The notes: generated from the sequence alone by a model not told the origin. A stretch of 64,000 bases of DNA from Scatosoma sp045127595 (GCA_045127595.1 JBGVQS010000013.1:105435-169434), one strand, 5' to 3'. Numbered from the stretch's first letter, positions 1-12,200 are shown. Numbers and translations are program-made.

Positions 1-2632
1 TGATATCCGAAGCTTCTTTCGAAGAAAGATATACGTCAAACGTGATTTGCTGATCTTTCGTCAAATCGAGAAGCTGTAAGGAATTTACCGTCGCCCAGTT
101 TGCATTCGGCTTGAATACGCCGTCCGCTACCGACCAGCCTGCGCTGTTGCCGTACGCAACGAACATATCCGCTTGTTCCGTAGCCGAGAAATCCAAATCC
201 AGCTTGCCGATATATTTATCCACCGCTTTAAATTTCGCTGTGTATTCTGCTTCGCCCGTTACCGCCGCAATTTCTTTATCCCAGCCGTCGAAGATATAAA
301 TATATTCGCTGTCAGTTTCTTTCGTAGGCATTTCGCCCGTGTATTCGGGCAGCGTGTTTTCCGCTACCGCGCCCGTTTGTAATACCGTGCCGTCGTAATT
401 TTTAAAGGTTACCGTATACGTAACCAAAATCGGCGTTGCTTCGTATTGCGCAACGTATTCTACCGCGCCCGTTGCCGCTACGATTTCCTTGTCCCAACCC
501 TTAAAGGTGTAGGTATAATCTTCGTCAGCCGCTCTTTTCGGGGTTTCGCCTGCGTATACGGGAAGCGTGTTTTCTTCTACTTCGCCCGATTGCAATACTT
601 CGCCGTCCCAGTTCTTGAAAGTTACGGTGTAGGTAACGACTATCTCCGTCGCTTCAAATTGCGCAACGTATTCTACCGCGCCCGTTGCCGCTACGATTTC
701 CTTATCCCAACCTGTAAAGGTATAAGTATAGTTTTCATCTGCCGCTTTCGTGGGCGTTTCCCCTGCATATACGGGAAGCGTGTTTTCTGCTACTTCGCCC
801 GTTTGCAATACCGTGCCGTCCCAGTTTTTAAAGGTTACCGTGTACGTAATTGCGGGTGTTTCTTCATAATATACGAAGCCTTGCAAATTATCCAAACGAG
901 TTGCCGTGCTCGTCGTTTGCAAAAGCATATACGCGGTATCCGCAGGAATATCCGTCGTGAGCTGATCGTATGCCACGCCGTCTACAGCAATCGACATCTT
1001 TTTATCTTGAACCGTAATCTTTACGCTGTGCCAAGTATCGTTATAAAGCGTAGCCCCTACGTCCGCAATCCATTGCTGTCTGCCGAAATTCTTACTCAAA
1101 AACAGCGTTGCGCCAAACGAATAGTTTTTACCGTTTACGGAAGTACTTGCCGTAGCCAAATCTTCTTCCGCAAAGAAACCTACGTTGAACTGTCTGTTCG
1201 CGTCCGAAACTTCCGCAGAAGAAAGATATACGTCAAAGGTAATTTCTTGATTCTTCGTCAAATCCAACGGTGTCTTTAACTGCGTGGAAGCCCATTCCGT
1301 ATTCGCAACAAAATTACCGTTTACCGCCGACCAACCTGCGCCGTTCCAAGCGGTGAAAGCCGTTTCATCCTTGATAGCGTCGAAATGGAGCGCAACGTCC
1401 GTAGGCGCGCTATCCGCGATATATAAATTGTCGATATAGCTTTCCGTGCCGACTGCGCGGAATACCAAATATGCTTGGTTTGCAGGCGCGTTAAATTGCG
1501 CCGTGCCGCCGTTCCCGACCAAAGCATTGCCGTCTAATGCGTAGGAAATTTTGCCCTTGTCCACGAAAATTTCCAACGTGTGCGCTTTGCCGTCGATACA
1601 GTTGATCGACATACCGTCATAATACGTACCTGCAGGGCAATCAATATTGCTATTGATACCGATCGTATTTCCGTCGCTAAACGGAAGGTGGATAAACAAG
1701 CCGTTCCCCCACATATTGCCTGCCGCCGTATCCAAAAGACCTACGTCGAACGTCGCCGCCGTCGAATAGAAATCAAAGGAAATGTATTTCTTCCCCGTCA
1801 AATCCAACGCTTGGTTGTATTTGGTTGCCGAAGCGTTATACAACGCGCCTGCGTCTACGGGATGATATTTTCCGTTGCCGCCCGTCCAACCGTTGGTGGG
1901 CGCCATCGCCGTGAAATCGTTCAAATCCGTTTTATCCGTGAAATCAACGTCTACCGCCGCCGTTGTCGCCGTGGGCTTACTGCTTGCGATATATAAATTG
2001 TCAATATACGAATCCTTATCCGCGCGCACAAAAATCCGAACGTTGTCTGCGGGAATCGCAACCGTCCTATTCGTAAACGCATCCGCTCCGTCGATTTTGA
2101 ACGTCAAGTTCGTACCGTCGGAAGTGATTTCGAGCTTATGCGCATACCCGTCAACGCAAGAGCCTGCCCCCGTATAATCGGACAACCAACTCCCATCAAG
2201 ATTGAGATCAAGGTTGGTATTCAATGTCATATAACCCGACCCTGACGGATTGCTATGTATACCAATACTCGTCGCCCAAGGGCTTATCGTTTCCGTATAA
2301 GGAACAAGGACAAAGTCAAACGCCGACGTTTTTACGTAGAAATCCAAGGAAATATACTTGTTTTCATTGAGCGCAATCGCTTGATCTAAGTATGCGATTT
2401 GGTTGTTCGGAGTCATGGAATTATCGGGCGTAAGCGCGCCTTTGGCTACTTTCCAGCCATAATTGCTTGTCGGTGCTTTAAACGCCGCGCCGTCCATCGT
2501 ATCGGTAAAATCAAGGTCTACCGATACGGGAGTTGCCGCTTTTGCTGAAACGTTCGAATTCGCAAGAGCTGCCCCTGCCGCCGTACAAGCGACGGAAAGG
2601 GACGCCAACAAAATAAGAAACTTTTTCTTCAT
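1..2632 (-). CDS. Giant secreted modular surface protein, 3' end outside the window (LamG-like and InlB-like modules)
   Basis: The reading frame is open from an ATG at 2632 to the left edge (877 codons seen), so the C-terminus is missing. AGGGAAAATA upstream of the ATG gives a Shine-Dalgarno site. The start MKKKFLILLASLSVACTA is a signal peptide. The visible part holds three LamG/concanavalin-like beta-sandwich modules of about 180-200 residues, each ending in a YIDNLYIA-like strand. After these come three InlB-type (Listeria-Bacteroides) repeats of about 65 residues with the TVTFKNWDGTVLQ and GWDKEI signatures, then a further LamG-like module. It is a paralogue of the giant protein at 6214-14904 and long stretches are almost identical at the DNA level, which points to recent duplication. 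It is the last gene of the transporter operon, 36 bp after the binding-protein gene. A role in glycan binding at the cell surface is inferred. Confidence 0.85.
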   Translation of the reverse strand, partial: MKKKFLILLASLSVACTAAGAALANSNVSAKAATPVSVDLDFTDTMDGAAFKAPTSNYGWKVAKGALTPDNSMTPNNQIAYLDQAIALNENKYISLDFYVKTSAFDFVLVPYTETISPWATSIGIHSNPSGSGYMTLNTNLDLNLDGSWLSDYTGAGSCVDGYAHKLEITSDGTNLTFKIDGADAFTNRTVAIPADNVRIFVRADKDSYIDNLYIASSKPTATTAAVDVDFTDKTDLNDFTAMAPTNGWTGGNGKYHPVDAGALYNASATKYNQALDLTGKKYISFDFYSTAATFDVGLLDTAAGNMWGNGLFIHLPFSDGNTIGINSNIDCPAGTYYDGMSINCIDGKAHTLEIFVDKGKISYALDGNALVGNGGTAQFNAPANQAYLVFRAVGTESYIDNLYIADSAPTDVALHFDAIKDETAFTAWNGAGWSAVNGNFVANTEWASTQLKTPLDLTKNQEITFDVYLSSAEVSDANRQFNVGFFAEEDLATASTSVNGKNYSFGATLFLSKNFGRQQWIADVGATLYNDTWHSVKITVQDKKMSIAVDGVAYDQLTTDIPADTAYMLLQTTSTATRLDNLQGFVYYEETPAITYTVTFKNWDGTVLQTGEVAENTLPVYAGETPTKAADENYTYTFTGWDKEIVAATGAVEYVAQFEATEIVVTYTVTFKNWDGEVLQSGEVEENTLPVYAGETPKRAADEDYTYTFKGWDKEIVAATGAVEYVAQYEATPILVTYTVTFKNYDGTVLQTGAVAENTLPEYTGEMPTKETDSEYIYIFDGWDKEIAAVTGEAEYTAKFKAVDKYIGKLDLDFSATEQADMFVAYGNSAGWSVADGVFKPNANWATVNSLQLLDLTKDQQITFDVYLSSKEASDI

Positions 2633-2668
2633 TATTTTCCCTCCGTTAAAGGATACTAAATTTCTCTA

Positions 2669-4210
2669 TCAAGCCTTTGCCGCCAAGAATGCGTTAAGCT
2701 GCGTTTGTTTTGCTTCGATAACGTCGCTTACGTACGATTTCATTTCATTGTTCATTTCCGAAATCAGTTGCTCGTTCGTCTTGCTCGAAGTATACGTTCC
2801 CTTCAAGAACATATTGATATAACGCTGTGCGATAAGAGAAGCGTTATCCAAATCGCTTTCTAAATCACGGGTAGGAACGAATGCAAAACCGTATGCAGGA
2901 GAATATGCCGCATTATTATTGATTGCCTTTACTTCTTCTACCCAAGTATCCGAATAGCCGCGCTTTCTGAATGCGTTGAATTCCGTACCGTATGCCCAGT
3001 CAGCCATGGGTTTATACTTACTTTCTTTGATATAGCTCATGTATTGATATTCTTGATCGTTTTCGTCATAAGCGGTCTTCCAGGTATATTCAAGCCCTTC
3101 TTCGCCGACTGCAAGCAAGTTGAACAAATCCTTATCCGTGTACAAAAGATTGATGAATTGCAAGCATTTGTCTACCTTTTTACTTCTTACGTTGATCGCC
3201 GTCATGGACGAGGTTACGTTTACCGTAGACATCAAAGGCGTACCGAAACGGAACTGTACGAAATCTCTGCCGACGCTGTTAAACAACGCAGCTTCGGAGG
3301 AGTACGGATAATACGTACCAACCATACGAACGCGTTGGTTGCTCGTTACAGGAAGTCTGTCTTGATCCTTATCAATCCAGCCTTTTTCGTGCATTTCACG
3401 GCAGAAATCTGCAAATTCCTTGAAATATTCCGATTCGTACTGATTGATAACCGTCGTTTTGCCGTCTACCGCTTCGATAATACCGGGATAGTAGGAGTTC
3501 GAACCCAAGGAGTCCAAACCATGGCTCTGCATAATAAATTCATTCCAGCCATCCCCTAAAATCAACGTCGTGGAAGGCACTTTGCCGTCCTTGGAAATGG
3601 TCGTATCGCTTTCGATATATTCCATCGCCATACGGATAACTTGGCGGTAATCCCAACCGTTTTCGTCGATTTTTTCCTGCGTAAGACCAAGCTTTTCTAC
3701 AACGTACTTATCAATTGCCAAGCCCGTACTGCGCGCAAAGAGCTGTTCGTTGATAACGCCGTAAATCTTCCCGTCTACCTTTGCCGCTTCCCAAACCTTG
3801 GGATCCATGGATTTGTATACGTCGGGAGCATATTTAGGCAAATCTTCCGTAATGTCCGCATAATATCCGTCCGCTGCCGCTTCCGAATAAGGGAAACCTG
3901 TTAAAAGCGAACCTGCCCAGCACATATCGAACGAATCGCCTGCGCCGTAGCTAAGTAATACTTTATTTGCATATTCGGTATAGCCATAGGGAATGAAATC
4001 TACGTGGAAACCAAGTTTTTCGTAAACAATATCGTCCACTTTGCCGTAAATACGGTATGCTTCGTCCAACGAACCGCCGCCCGTGTATACGATATATCTA
4101 ACCGTATCCATATCATCTTTTTTACCGCCGCAAGACGCGAAAGTAAACGTGCTGCAAGCCATCGAAGCAAGCAAAAGTCCCGTTGCAATTTTAGATGTAA
4201 GCTTTTTCAT
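2669..4210 (-). CDS. Extracellular sugar-binding lipoprotein of an ABC importer
   Basis: The product has 513 residues and resembles family 1 solute-binding proteins of the LplA/YtcQ type that partner LplB/LplC permeases. The N-terminus is a lipoprotein signal: a lysine start, a hydrophobic core, then FAS before Cys27-Gly-Gly. The ATG at 4210 was chosen because GGAGG lies 8 nt upstream; an in-frame TTG at 4225 overlaps that site and is rejected. The mature part starts with a beta strand (VRYIVYTGGG) and is rich in aromatic residues, as expected of oligosaccharide binders. It follows the two permease genes in the same operon, 43 bp after the second. No ATPase gene accompanies the set, so energy is probably supplied by a shared MsmK/UgpC-type ATPase encoded elsewhere, as is common for this transporter class. 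The substrate cannot be read from the sequence. Confidence 0.9.
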   Translation of the reverse strand: MKKLTSKIATGLLLASMACSTFTFASCGGKKDDMDTVRYIVYTGGGSLDEAYRIYGKVDDIVYEKLGFHVDFIPYGYTEYANKVLLSYGAGDSFDMCWAGSLLTGFPYSEAAADGYYADITEDLPKYAPDVYKSMDPKVWEAAKVDGKIYGVINEQLFARSTGLAIDKYVVEKLGLTQEKIDENGWDYRQVIRMAMEYIESDTTISKDGKVPSTTLILGDGWNEFIMQSHGLDSLGSNSYYPGIIEAVDGKTTVINQYESEYFKEFADFCREMHEKGWIDKDQDRLPVTSNQRVRMVGTYYPYSSEAALFNSVGRDFVQFRFGTPLMSTVNVTSSMTAINVRSKKVDKCLQFINLLYTDKDLFNLLAVGEEGLEYTWKTAYDENDQEYQYMSYIKESKYKPMADWAYGTEFNAFRKRGYSDTWVEEVKAINNNAAYSPAYGFAFVPTRDLESDLDNASLIAQRYINMFLKGTYTSSKTNEQLISEMNNEMKSYVSDVIEAKQTQLNAFLAAKA

Positions 4211-4253
4211 TTTTTTATCCTCCAAATGATTTATGATTTTTAATGTGATAAGA

Positions 4254-5153
4254 TCAACCCTTTACCGCGCCGACCGTCATACCCTTTACGATATATTTCT
4301 GCAAATACAGGAACACGAACATAATGGGCATCGTACCGATAATACAGTTTGCCATAATGGTGGGATACAAGCTGTTTGCGCTCATATTCGATTGAGAATC
4401 TTGAATAATGACCTTGATATTCATTTCAAGCTTCGCCATCAGGTATTGTATCGTGTATAAATGGGTGCTGAATTGATTGATATACAGGTACGGCGTACCC
4501 CAGTCGTTCCAATAGCTAAGCGCCATCAAGATAGAACAGGTTGCAAGTGCAGGCATCGACAACGGCAAGGTAATCGTCAAGAATTCACGGAAAACCGAGC
4601 AGCCGTCAATCTTTGCGCTTTCCCCGATTTCTCTGGGAATATCGCTGAAAAATGTTCTAAGCAAGATAATGTTAAACGTCGTACCGATTTGGGGAATGAT
4701 CAAAACCCACATCGTATCGTACCAGTTCAAGAATTGCGTAATCAAAATGTACGTAGGAACTAACCCGGGCGAGAAGAGCATTGTTAAAAGCAACAACGGC
4801 GTAATCCAATTTTTATACGCAAAATCATATTTTGAAAGAGGGAATGCAATCATTGCGCTCAAAAACAGGTTCAACAGCGTACCCGAAACGGTTACGATAA
4901 TACTGTTTAAATAGGAGCGGAACAACAAACTACCCGATTCAAGTATAGCATATTTATATGCTGTAAGCGATATTGCCTTGGGAACGAGCGAGAATTTAAA
5001 CGTCTCGTCTTCGGCAACAGCCGTAAAGGAAGTGGAAACTACGATCAGGATAGGCAGCAAGCAATACAGCGAAAACAATGCCATCCAAAGGAAGTTACAC
5101 ACGTCGAAGCCGCTAATTTTCTTTATTTTACGAGGTTCTTTTACGTTTTCCAT
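4254..5153 (-). CDS. Carbohydrate ABC transporter permease, LplC/YtcP type
   Basis: The product has 299 residues with six predicted membrane helices, the first at about 20-45. The cytoplasmic EAA loop, which contacts the ATPase, is seen at about residues 175-200 (EIGESAKIDG followed by a basic and aromatic stretch and LPLSMP). The overall layout is that of binding-protein-dependent permeases of the MalG branch, LplC/YtcP subfamily. GGAGGGGACAATT precedes the ATG. It sits 13 bp after the LplB-type permease gene and 43 bp before the binding lipoprotein gene, so the three are cotranscribed and form one importer. The family is certain; the transported sugar is unknown, though the neighbouring hydrolases suggest an oligosaccharide released from a polymer or host glycan. 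Confidence 0.92.
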   Translation of the reverse strand: MENVKEPRKIKKISGFDVCNFLWMALFSLYCLLPILIVVSTSFTAVAEDETFKFSLVPKAISLTAYKYAILESGSLLFRSYLNSIIVTVSGTLLNLFLSAMIAFPLSKYDFAYKNWITPLLLLTMLFSPGLVPTYILITQFLNWYDTMWVLIIPQIGTTFNIILLRTFFSDIPREIGESAKIDGCSVFREFLTITLPLSMPALATCSILMALSYWNDWGTPYLYINQFSTHLYTIQYLMAKLEMNIKVIIQDSQSNMSANSLYPTIMANCIIGTMPIMFVFLYLQKYIVKGMTVGAVKG

Positions 5154-5166
5154 AATTGTCCCCTCC

Positions 5167-6183
5167 TTAAATAAACGCCGACTCTTCGTCGAGCTTCTTG
5201 ACGATCCAGTTGGTAAACAACATAATGACCGTACCGATAAGCGACTGAATCAACCCGAACGCCGTACCCTTTGCAAAGTCCGTTTTACCGTTGATACCGT
5301 TTACCAAACGATAAATACGAACGTCGAGCACTTCGACTGATTTTTCAAGTTCCAGTGTAATTCCGTGTTCAAATTTAGGCAAGAACCAGAACATACCGAA
5401 GTCGGATTTTACAATACCGCCCATCGACATGATCAACTGAATTGCAACGATTTTTCTAAGGTGCGGCACTTCGATATACCACATGCGCTGCAAACGGCTA
5501 GCCCCGTCGAGTTCCGCCGCTTCCATAATGCCCGTATCCAAGCTTTGCAACGCGGCGTAATCGAGAATGACCGCATAGCCCTGCCCTTTCCAAATATTCC
5601 AAAGCAGGAATATTAAGGGCCACCAGCCCGTCAATTCAGCGGAATAGAAATCGATCGGCTTTACGCCAAAATATCCCAAGAACGTATTGATTACCCCGTC
5701 CGTATCCATCATGCCCCAGCTGCAATATTGCGCAACCGACCACGAAATCAAATAGGGAATAAACCAAATCGTTTGGAAAATCTTGGTAGCGCTTCTGTTG
5801 TGCATTTCGTTCATAAACAACGCCATGACCGCCGTCATCGGCGTGCCAAGGAAAATGAACATCAGGTTAAAGCCCACCGTATTTTTGATGATCTGCCAAA
5901 TCTCACCGCTTTCAAAGAAGTATTTGAAGTTATCCAAACCAACCCATTCGTTATGATCCCCGAACAGCGGCGGAAATTTATAATCCTGAAACGCCATTAC
6001 GATCCAAAGCAACGGCACAACCGAGAATATAATCGTTTTAATCACGATAGGCATACACATCAATATGTAGCTCGAATTTCGGTAAAGTCTTTGCACTTTT
6101 TTATGCATTTTACCTTTTCGAGGGAATTGACTGCCCGCGCTTTTAACTTCTTGTTGCGGTGTTTCTTTTGCTAATTCACTCAT
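5167..6183 (-). CDS. Carbohydrate ABC transporter permease, LplB/YteP type
   Basis: The product has 338 residues. A polar N-terminal tail of about 35 residues is followed by six membrane helices. The EAA loop is at about 221-245 (EAAELDGASR, then a short gap and VPHL). Long N-terminal tails and this loop are typical of the LplB/YteP branch of sugar permeases, which always pair with an LplC-type partner; here that partner is the next gene. AGAGGGCAAGA lies just upstream of the ATG. The gene follows the giant surface-protein gene by 30 bp, so surface capture of the glycan and uptake are in one operon. The substrate is unknown. Confidence 0.92.
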   Translation of the reverse strand: MSELAKETPQQEVKSAGSQFPRKGKMHKKVQRLYRNSSYILMCMPIVIKTIIFSVVPLLWIVMAFQDYKFPPLFGDHNEWVGLDNFKYFFESGEIWQIIKNTVGFNLMFIFLGTPMTAVMALFMNEMHNRSATKIFQTIWFIPYLISWSVAQYCSWGMMDTDGVINTFLGYFGVKPIDFYSAELTGWWPLIFLLWNIWKGQGYAVILDYAALQSLDTGIMEAAELDGASRLQRMWYIEVPHLRKIVAIQLIMSMGGIVKSDFGMFWFLPKFEHGITLELEKSVEVLDVRIYRLVNGINGKTDFAKGTAFGLIQSLIGTVIMLFTNWIVKKLDEESAFI

Positions 6184-6213
6184 TTCTTGCCCTCTCTAAT
6201 TTATTTCTGTCTT

Positions 6214-9200
6214 TTAGATAATCGCAATTTCAGCAACGGAAAGCTGTCCGCCGCCTACTTTTTCAATTCTGAATCCGTTAAACGTCGTATTGCCGTAACC
6301 GAGCGATTCCATATCCAAAATCAGCATACCGAAGTTGGTATACGCTTGCGCGTCGCCGCTTTCGTATAAGGTAACTTCTCCGCCCGCCGCCGTAATACCG
6401 ACAATGCGAATATTCTTTCTGTATTCGGCTTCTTCTTCGTCCGTTTCCATACGGTCGTAAAGGATAAACGTATCGATCGTCATACCTTTGACCTTCAACG
6501 TAAAGGTAATGCTTGCCGCTTCGTCGTCTTCCGCCGATTCCCAAGCCGTATAATACAAACCGTCTTTTGCATAAGCGCTCGTTCCAGAAGTGCTTGTAAC
6601 CGAACCGATCGTCTTTTTGCTTACGTCGAGCTTCGTGTACCAAGTGTTGGGATTAGAAACGTCAATGTAGCCGTCAAATTGAGCAAGATCGCTCGCTACG
6701 TCTACGTTCATTGCCGTGTACAAACGGTTGGAATTATTCACCTGCACGTTTGCGGAAGAACCTGCGTACGCGCTCGTCGTAAAGGTAATTTCGCTGTCCG
6801 ACCAAGCGATTACGTCGCCGCTTATTACCTGTACTCCGTTCACCGTCAAGCTTCCGTCGTAGCTTTCACCAAAGCCCGCGCCGTATACGGTCAAGGTATT
6901 TTCATCAAGCATATGCGCACCGAACAAAATCGTTTCCGTCGGGATCAGCGAGAAACCGCTTGCCCCAGCGCCCGATACGTCGTCTGCCGTTACGCCGTTC
7001 GACATATTGATGCTCGATACCTCGTCTTGCGTCAATCCGTCAATCGTGAAATAATACTTGGAATGAACCGCATTGTTAGGAACTTTTACCGCGTTGCAGA
7101 ATTCGTATTTTTGGTTTTCAATATCGTCCGCAATATAGTTATTTTCGACTACTATGGGATTGCTTTCGGTAGAACCGCCCGCCGCGGTATCCAAATAAAT
7201 ACCTGCGTTTGCCCACCAATACTGTTCCGTTTCCTCATCATCTCGAAGATCTACGGGGTATTTATAAACGCCGTTATAGAAATTCGCGATATAGTTTCCC
7301 GAAACGAGCGTATTCGGCTGACAGCCTACAAGATAAATCCCGCCGCCGTCGTTCATGGTCGTCATGACGTTCGTAATGCGATTATTTAAAATTTCATTGT
7401 TTTCAAGGTATGCGCCTTCGGGGATATATTCCCAGCCCCAACCAAGGCTGATACCCGTATACGCTACGTTATTGATTGTGTTTTGGTTAATCTTACTGTT
7501 TGCCGCATAGGTATAAACGACTGCACAGCTACCGTATTCCTGCCAACCGATTTCCGTAAAGTAATTGTTTACGGTGTATACGTCGGTATTGATTACAGAA
7601 TTATCCGCCGCATAAATTGCATCAAACGCACCTACGTCCATATTGAGCGTACCGACCAAAACGCCGTTGCCGCCAACCGTGCGGAACAGGTTGTTTTCGA
7701 TCGTAACGTTCGACGTGCCTTGCAGGAAATCCAACGCGCCCGCGCCCGTGCACGCGAATACATTATTTATAAAGGTAATATTATCGACAAATTCCGCTTC
7801 GATTGCAGAGTTCGTTCTGCCGTTGAGCATACCGCCCACGTTCGCATATTCAAACGCGTTGTTTGCGTTTGCCTGACCGCCGATTTTACCGTCTACGCTT
7901 TTATTTGCCGTGTACATGAAATTCACGCCGTCAAAGGTAACGTTCGTAACCAATTCCCCCGAAGCGCCTTTCAAAGCAACGAGCGTTTCCGTTACGGGAA
8001 TACGTACGGTCGTGTTTTCAAGCGTTTGGTTATCATACGGCAAATAATAAATCTTTTGCGCGCTTTCGTCATAGAACCATTCCCCTTGCGCGTTTAAAAA
8101 CGCCTTGGAGTTCTCAAAATGGTAGGACGTTCTAGGAGAAATTTCCAAATCACGCACAAATACGACGTTGTCTACGTCCGCAAAACGAAGATCCGTCAAT
8201 GCCAACCCCGTCGAAAGCGTCTTGTTCGACAGGCTCTTTACTCGAAGATAGGATTCCGCCCATTGAATACTCGTAACCATTACGCTGTTTTGTAAATCCG
8301 CCGCCGTGAAGCCGTTCAAATCGTCCGTGAAGACGGAAATCGTGCGTAAGGTTTCGTCCGCGTTAAACAAGCGGAGCTCCTGCCCGGCGTCGGGATATCT
8401 CGCCCGAACACCGTAGGAATTGTTGATATAAAGCTGATTGATTTTTTCGCTGTAAGGGATTTCCCAAACTCTGCCGAGCGTTCCGTCCGTCTTTTCAACG
8501 ATCGTGCCGTTGTCCACCACTTTCGAACCGCTGAGCGTCGCGCCGTTCTTGGTCAAACTCTTTACCGTTACGTTGCTGCCAAGCGTCGCCGTCGAAGAAA
8601 GGGTATATTCGCCGTCGTCAAGCAAAATCAAAGCATCCGAGCTGCCCTGCGTCAGTTCCGCCGCTTTTTCAAACGTCTTAACCGCTTTTTCTAACGTAGT
8701 ACCGTCGTTGTTATCGTTTCCGTCTACCGAAACGTATACCGCCTTTTCAACAAGGAAGCTTTGCAAAATATTGAGCTGTTCTTCCGTGTAAGGGCTGTAA
8801 TCCCCGTCCGCCGTCAAATACAAGTACTTGGTTTCGCCAATTTGCGTAACCGTATCGCTTCTATCTTCGTACGCCATCTTCGCAACGTTCGCTACCGAAC
8901 GGGAAACGCCTTCCGAATAGAACGCAAGCTCGTAACCGTCGAAATAGGTTACTTTGATATATCCTCTTGCCGCAAACAGCCAATCGTAATGGCTGGGCTT
9001 CACGTTGACGATAACGCCCGTATACGTGTACGCGCCGTTTTCAAACTTGCCGACCTTGGAAACGATATTCAAATGCGTGTATGCGTTGTTGTAATAGAGC
9101 CCAGAATAATCTCCGTCCACTACCACGTCTTCCGCTTTCGCAATCAACGTACCGATTTGCACAACGCCAAGCTCCGTCAAGTACTCGTACGCGCCTTCGT

Positions 9201-12200
9201 CCAACTTTGAAGTGAAACGCATACCCGTAGGCGTGCTCAAACGAATAGATCCGCCCTCAACCATCGTCAACTGCGCATAAATCGCAATCAAATCACTATT
9301 TTCAGTAACCGAAATTTCGTTGGTCGAACGGTAAACTCTGCCGCCGTAGTAATACCCGATAAACTGAATCGTTCCGTCGTTGTCGCGTTCAGGCAGCGTG
9401 TAATAGCCCGTAGCTTCCACCGTTTCTATCGCTACGCCGTAAATATTTTTTACCGTAAGCATATAAGCGGAAAGCGCGGAAATGCTGAAATCGTCTACGT
9501 ACGTATTTACGTCCGTCGCCTGCATCAGCAAGTATGCCTTTTGCGTAGGAATCGCCGTCGTCAATACGTAATTGTAAGAAATGCCGTCTACCGCAATCGA
9601 GATATTGCCGTTCAAAACGGTAATTCTAACTTCGTGCAAGGAATTATCGATCAAATTCACGCCAACGTCCGCGATCCAATCGTTTCTGCCAAGGCTGCTG
9701 CCAAGCCAAAGGGTTTCCCCAAAAGCAAAGCTCTTGCCCGCGCCCACGCTGTTTGCCGTAGGTTCAGCAAAGAACCCGATATTGAACGTACCCGACAAAT
9801 AGACGTTAAAACGAATATCCCAGTTTTGCGTTAAATCAAGCTTATAGAAAGTCTGTACGGTGGAATCCACGCCGTAAGGCAGGTATTTGCCGTCCGCAAC
9901 CGACCAACCGTTATTATAATAAGTAGTAAAGATCTTCGAAGATACTTCTTCCGAGAAATCGAGCGTAACTTCGCCGAGCGTCGTTTCCGATCCGCTAATT
10001 GTCAAGTTATCGATATAGCTTTCCGTCCCGACTGCGCGGAGTACGAAATACGCGCTATCCGAAGGAATATCTGCCGTGAAAGAAAAGGCTACGCCGTCAA
10101 GATAATAAGCAACCTTACCTTCTTTAACGATCATCAACAAGTTATGCGCCTTTCCGTCCATGGGATTTTGCGCAACACCGCCGATATACGAACCGCCGCA
10201 ATCCACGTAGGTATCTACGCCGATGGTTGTTTTGTCATTATAGGGCAAGTGAATAAACAATCCGTTCCCCCACATATTTTCTGCCGCCGTGTCCAAGAAC
10301 CCGATGTCAAAGGTCGCCGCCGTCGAATAGAAATCAAGGGAGATATATTTCGTGCCCGTCAAATCGATAGGCAATACGCTGCGAACAGCCGAAGCGTTGT
10401 ACATCGCGCCTGCTTGTGCGGGCGCATATTTCCCGTCCGTAACCGTCCAGCCATCAAGCGCAAGCGCAACGAAATTGTCGCTATCCGCGCTATCTTCAAA
10501 GCCAAGGGAAAGTTCTTCCAAATAAGTAATAGGCGCAACGTATTCGATATCCGAATCGCTGACAATCAAATTGTCGATATAGCTCGTTTTGCCAACCGCA
10601 CGGAAGACGATAAACGCCTGTTCCGCAGGAACGTCCGCTTTGCTTTCAGAAAGCAAAACGCCGTCGAGATAATAGGAAACTTCGCCGTCAACGATTGCAA
10701 TTTTCAAATTATGCGCTTTGCCGTCAAGCACGTTTACGGTCGAACCGAATTTATACGTACCCGCCGTACAGTCCACGTTCGTCGTTACGCCGATCGTGCC
10801 GTCAGAATAGGGCAAGTGGATAAACAATCCGTTCCCCCAAAGGCTTGATGCCGCCGCGTCCAAAAGACCCACGTCGAAGGTTGCCGCCGTCGAATAGAAA
10901 TCAAAGGAAATGTATTTCGTTCCCGTCAAGGAAATTCTTTGCGAAACTTTCGTTGCCGAAGCGTTGAACAATTCCCCTGCTTGCGTAGGATAATATCTAC
11001 CGTTTTCGACCGTCCAACCGCCGTTTGCAAGTTCGCTGAAATATTCGCTCTGTGCAGAATTTGCAAAATCGAGCGAAAGTTCGTCCAAAATATCGTCCGC
11101 GATCACGAAATTATCTACGTAGGTATTCGTGCTCTTACTCTGCATCAAAATGTATGCTTCGTCCGCAGGGATCGCCGCCTTTAAGGTATCGTATGCTACG
11201 CCGTCCACCGCAATCGACAAATAACCGTTTTCTACCGTGAACACTACCGTATGTACGCTGCCGTCATAAAGATTTATCCCTACGTCCGCAACCCAATTAT
11301 TTTTGCTGAACGCGGAATCTTTCCAAAGCGTTGAAGCGAACGAATAGTTTACGCCGCTACCCGCTTTCGTATTTGCTTCCACGTCCGCAGTCGGGAAGAA
11401 ACCAAAGTTAAACTGTCTCGCAGCATCTTCTACGTCTTCCGCAGCAAGATATACGTTAAAGGAAATTTCTTTCTTTTCCGTCAAGGAAATCTTCTTTATA
11501 CTGCTTACGGAAGCCCATTCCCCATTCGCTTTATATACGCCGCCAACAGCCGACCAACCCGCGCTCGCGCTGTACGCCGCGAATACTTCGTCCGCCGCAT
11601 TGTCCGAGAAATCAAGGGAAACGTCCCCCAAAGGTTCTTCGGGGATAGGCGTTGCGGTAAATTGCGCAACGTATTCAGCCGCGCCTGTTGCTACCGTAAT
11701 TTCTTTATCCCAACCTGCAAAGGTATAGGTGTTTTCTTCGTCTGCCTCTTTCGTAGGCGTTTCGCTTGCATATACGGGAAGCGTGTTTTCTTCCACTTCG
11801 CTCGTTTGCAATACCGTGCCGTCCCAGTTTTTAAAGGTTACCGTGTACAGCGTAGGCAAAATTTCTTCTACCGCGTAATTTTGAATATACGTTTCCGTAG
11901 AAGTGCCTTGGAACAAAAGATATACGCTATCTTCCGCCAAAGTAAGCGTGTACGGAATGCCGTTCGTCAAGAATACGGGCGCTTCGTTATCCACCGTAAG
12001 CGTAACCACTTTATCTTCCATGGTCAAGCATACGCTATGCAAACCGTCGGTGAAATAATCGTTCACCGCTTCACTTGCCCAACCGTTTCTACCGAAGTTG
12101 GTGCTTACCCAAATGGTCGAACCGAACGAAAGGGTTAAACCTGTGTTTGCTTGCGCGTTCGTTTGTTCGTTTTTCGAAGCAAAGAACCCAACGTTAAATT

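Noticed and set aside
446..1279. A 277-codon plus-strand frame with repeats
   Set aside because: Antisense to the repeated InlB-like modules of the partial giant gene; the repeats in it are only the mirror of those modules.
4211..4225. Earlier TTG start for the binding lipoprotein, and similar TTG starts at 17879 and 21500
   Set aside because: In each case the TTG overlaps the GGAGG ribosome site of the ATG start, so the ATG was used.
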